Of a stretch of 64,000 bases of DNA, positions 62,882-64,000 are shown one piece after another; within the stretch, counting starts at the first letter, position 1; each line of letters begins with the position of its first letter. The notes beneath the pieces are model-generated. The model saw nothing but the letters and a program-made list of their open reading frames with translations, was not told the origin of the DNA and did not search any database. Both the position numbers and the translations under genes were made by a program. The stretch is from Galbibacter pacificus (GTDB taxonomy: Bacteria; Bacteroidota; Bacteroidia; Flavobacteriales; Flavobacteriaceae). The stretch lies in NCBI RefSeq assembly GCF_029603165.1, contig NZ_JAQSVC010000007.1, forward strand, positions 186,001 through 250,000, written 5' to 3'.

Positions 62882-63499
62882 ATGCGAAAGGTCCTTTTTG
62901 GCATTATCATCACACTTTTAATTCTATGGGTTTATCAACTGTATAAACGGTACGACGAGCGTTCGGAATATTTAAGGGAGAGTACGGCATTGATTCAGCA
63001 GGAAATAAAAAATGTAAGGAAGTTGGTCGTTACCGAAGGGCATTTTTCGCAGGTTTTTAATTACAAGCAGTCAGAAAAAATATTTGCCAACTTATTGACC
63101 ACCGAAAAAAAGGCCTTGGTTGTTGTGAATGCCGATGTAACCATAGCCTACGATTTAAGCAAAATAACCTTTGATGTTGATGAAGCCAATAAAACACTGT
63201 ATATAACCGGAATTCCCGAGCCCGAGATTAAAATTTCGCCCGACCTGAAATATTACGATATTTCCAGCGATTATTTAAATCCTTTTAATGCCAACGATTT
63301 TAACAAGATAAAAGCGCAGGTAAATCAGGCGGTTTCAAAAAAAATAAACGAATCCGGTTTGAAGGAAAATGCCGAAAACCGATTGATTAGCGAGTTGTCC
63401 CGCTTTTATGTGCTTACCAATTCCTTGGGATGGAAACTTGTATACAACAAGCAGACCATTACTGATGGAAATACATTGGAAACCCTAAATTTCAATTAA
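62882..63499 (+). CDS. DUF4230 family protein
   Basis: About 205 residues from 62882 (MRKVLFGIIITLLILWVYQL), a single N-terminal membrane anchor. The core EIKNVRKLVVTEGHFSQVFN, then KKALVVVNADVTIAYDLSKI and PEPEIKISPDLKYYDISSDY are family hallmarks. Function unknown. Only 4 bases separate it from GSCFA, so they form a pair. Confidence 0.9.
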   Translation: MRKVLFGIIITLLILWVYQLYKRYDERSEYLRESTALIQQEIKNVRKLVVTEGHFSQVFNYKQSEKIFANLLTTEKKALVVVNADVTIAYDLSKITFDVDEANKTLYITGIPEPEIKISPDLKYYDISSDYLNPFNANDFNKIKAQVNQAVSKKINESGLKENAENRLISELSRFYVLTNSLGWKLVYNKQTITDGNTLETLNFN

Positions 63500-63568
63500 A
63501 AAGATTGTAATATTGATGCTTATTTTTTTTTGCAGGGAAGGTCTTATATTATATATTGTATTAAGGTT

Positions 63569-64000
63569 TTAGCCCTTGCCAATTTGGTCTTTTACCCAAT
63601 TTAAAAATTCGTTTTTAAAATTGTTTTGGCTCCATTGTTGGTTTTTGGCAACATTCTCTTTTTTCTCTACAACAGCGTTGTTTTGCGTTTTTTGGTAATG
63701 GATGGTATAGGTGCCATTGGTATTATTGCTCCAATACGTTTCTTTCATTTTAATGGTCCCATTTTCTCCAATTGTTACAATCCTTACGCTGTAATTATTA
63801 TTCCCTGTTTGGGCAGTGTATATAGCGGCTTTATGGTCTTTGTCTATTAATATATGTGGCGCCATTGAAGGTCCTGTAAAGGCGAGATTTTTTATAAAAC
63901 TTTTCTTGAGCGGGTCGTATAGGTATACATCATACGTAGCGTTGCGGTTTAAATCGTAACCTTCGGGGAAGCTCAAATCGGTATATCCGTCAAAATTAAT
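63569..64000 (-). CDS. Partial gene, XAC2610-like C-terminal half
   Basis: The last 143 codons of a gene whose start lies beyond the window; the frame stays open to the edge (INFDGYTDLSFPEGYDLNRN). NFDGYxDLxxPEGYDLNxNATYDVYLYDPLKKSF is the signature of XAC2610-type repeat proteins, usually exported. The C-terminus is NFKNEFLNWVKDQIGKG. Convergent with the DUF4230 gene. No further function is inferred. Confidence 0.7.
   Translation of the reverse strand: MNFDGYTDLSFPEGYDLNRNATYDVYLYDPLKKSFIKNLAFTGPSMAPHILIDKDHKAAIYTAQTGNNNYSVRIVTIGENGTIKMKETYWSNNTNGTYTIHYQKTQNNAVVEKKENVAKNQQWSQNNFKNEFLNWVKDQIGKG

Overview
The window is a chromosomal piece of a gliding-type marine/soil member of the Flavobacteriaceae (phylum Bacteroidota). 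Support: a complete gldK-gldL-gldM-gldN type IX secretion/gliding cluster, a SusC/SusD outer-membrane pair, GSCFA and DUF4230 proteins, Bacteroidota-type -7 promoter boxes (TANNTTTG) in front of several genes, an initiator tRNA without encoded CCA, and the groL/groS, secG, lptE, sigma-54 activator, miaB gene order. No CRISPR array, insertion sequence, integrase or rRNA was seen.

Layout. 1-7 kb (minus strand): groL and groS, then the miaB, sigma-54 activator, lptE, TPR-like protein, secG operon ending in a strong terminator. 7-16.5 kb (plus): a membrane protein, topA, a degenerate arginase-fold protein and gldKLMN, closed by a terminator. 16.5-22.3 kb: housekeeping genes (FAD oxidoreductase, DUF983, ABC-F ATPase, CPXCG protein), a structured RNA candidate resembling a flavobacterial repeat-type RNA, and a divergent pair made of a self-cleaving S24-type repressor and a TIGR03915-type DNA-metabolism protein with three copies of one operator motif between them.

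22.3-47.2 kb is an accessory stretch of small regulator-plus-effector modules: a Tat-exported Gfo/Idh/MocA oxidoreductase, a GlxA-like AraC regulator, SusD-SusC-phosphodiesterase with a divergent TetR gene, a GH43 lipoprotein, an aldo/keto reductase next to a Crp/Fnr regulator and a perfect CRP-like site, a MarR-led efflux operon, a frameshifted small gene, DinB, tautomerase plus nitronate monooxygenase opposite a LysR gene, a TetR-controlled operon with a dithiol-oxidase-like flavoprotein and a methyltransferase, and a hipBA pair. Nearly every regulator has a readable inverted repeat at its own promoter. This block ends at an initiator tRNA-Met gene (47.3 kb).

47.3-64 kb returns to core genes: an AGCS symporter, era, a surface-lipoprotein candidate, der, a large TonB-receptor-like beta-barrel protein, two TPM-domain genes and lemA, a MerR regulator and M23 peptidase, alaS, GSCFA, DUF4230, and a gene cut by the right edge of the window.

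The items most worth follow-up are the S24/TIGR03915 switch (20.6-22.3 kb), the GliT-like flavoprotein/methyltransferase operon (43.0-45.5 kb), the CRP-like site at 35.28 kb, and the arginase-fold protein with lost metal ligands in front of gldK.
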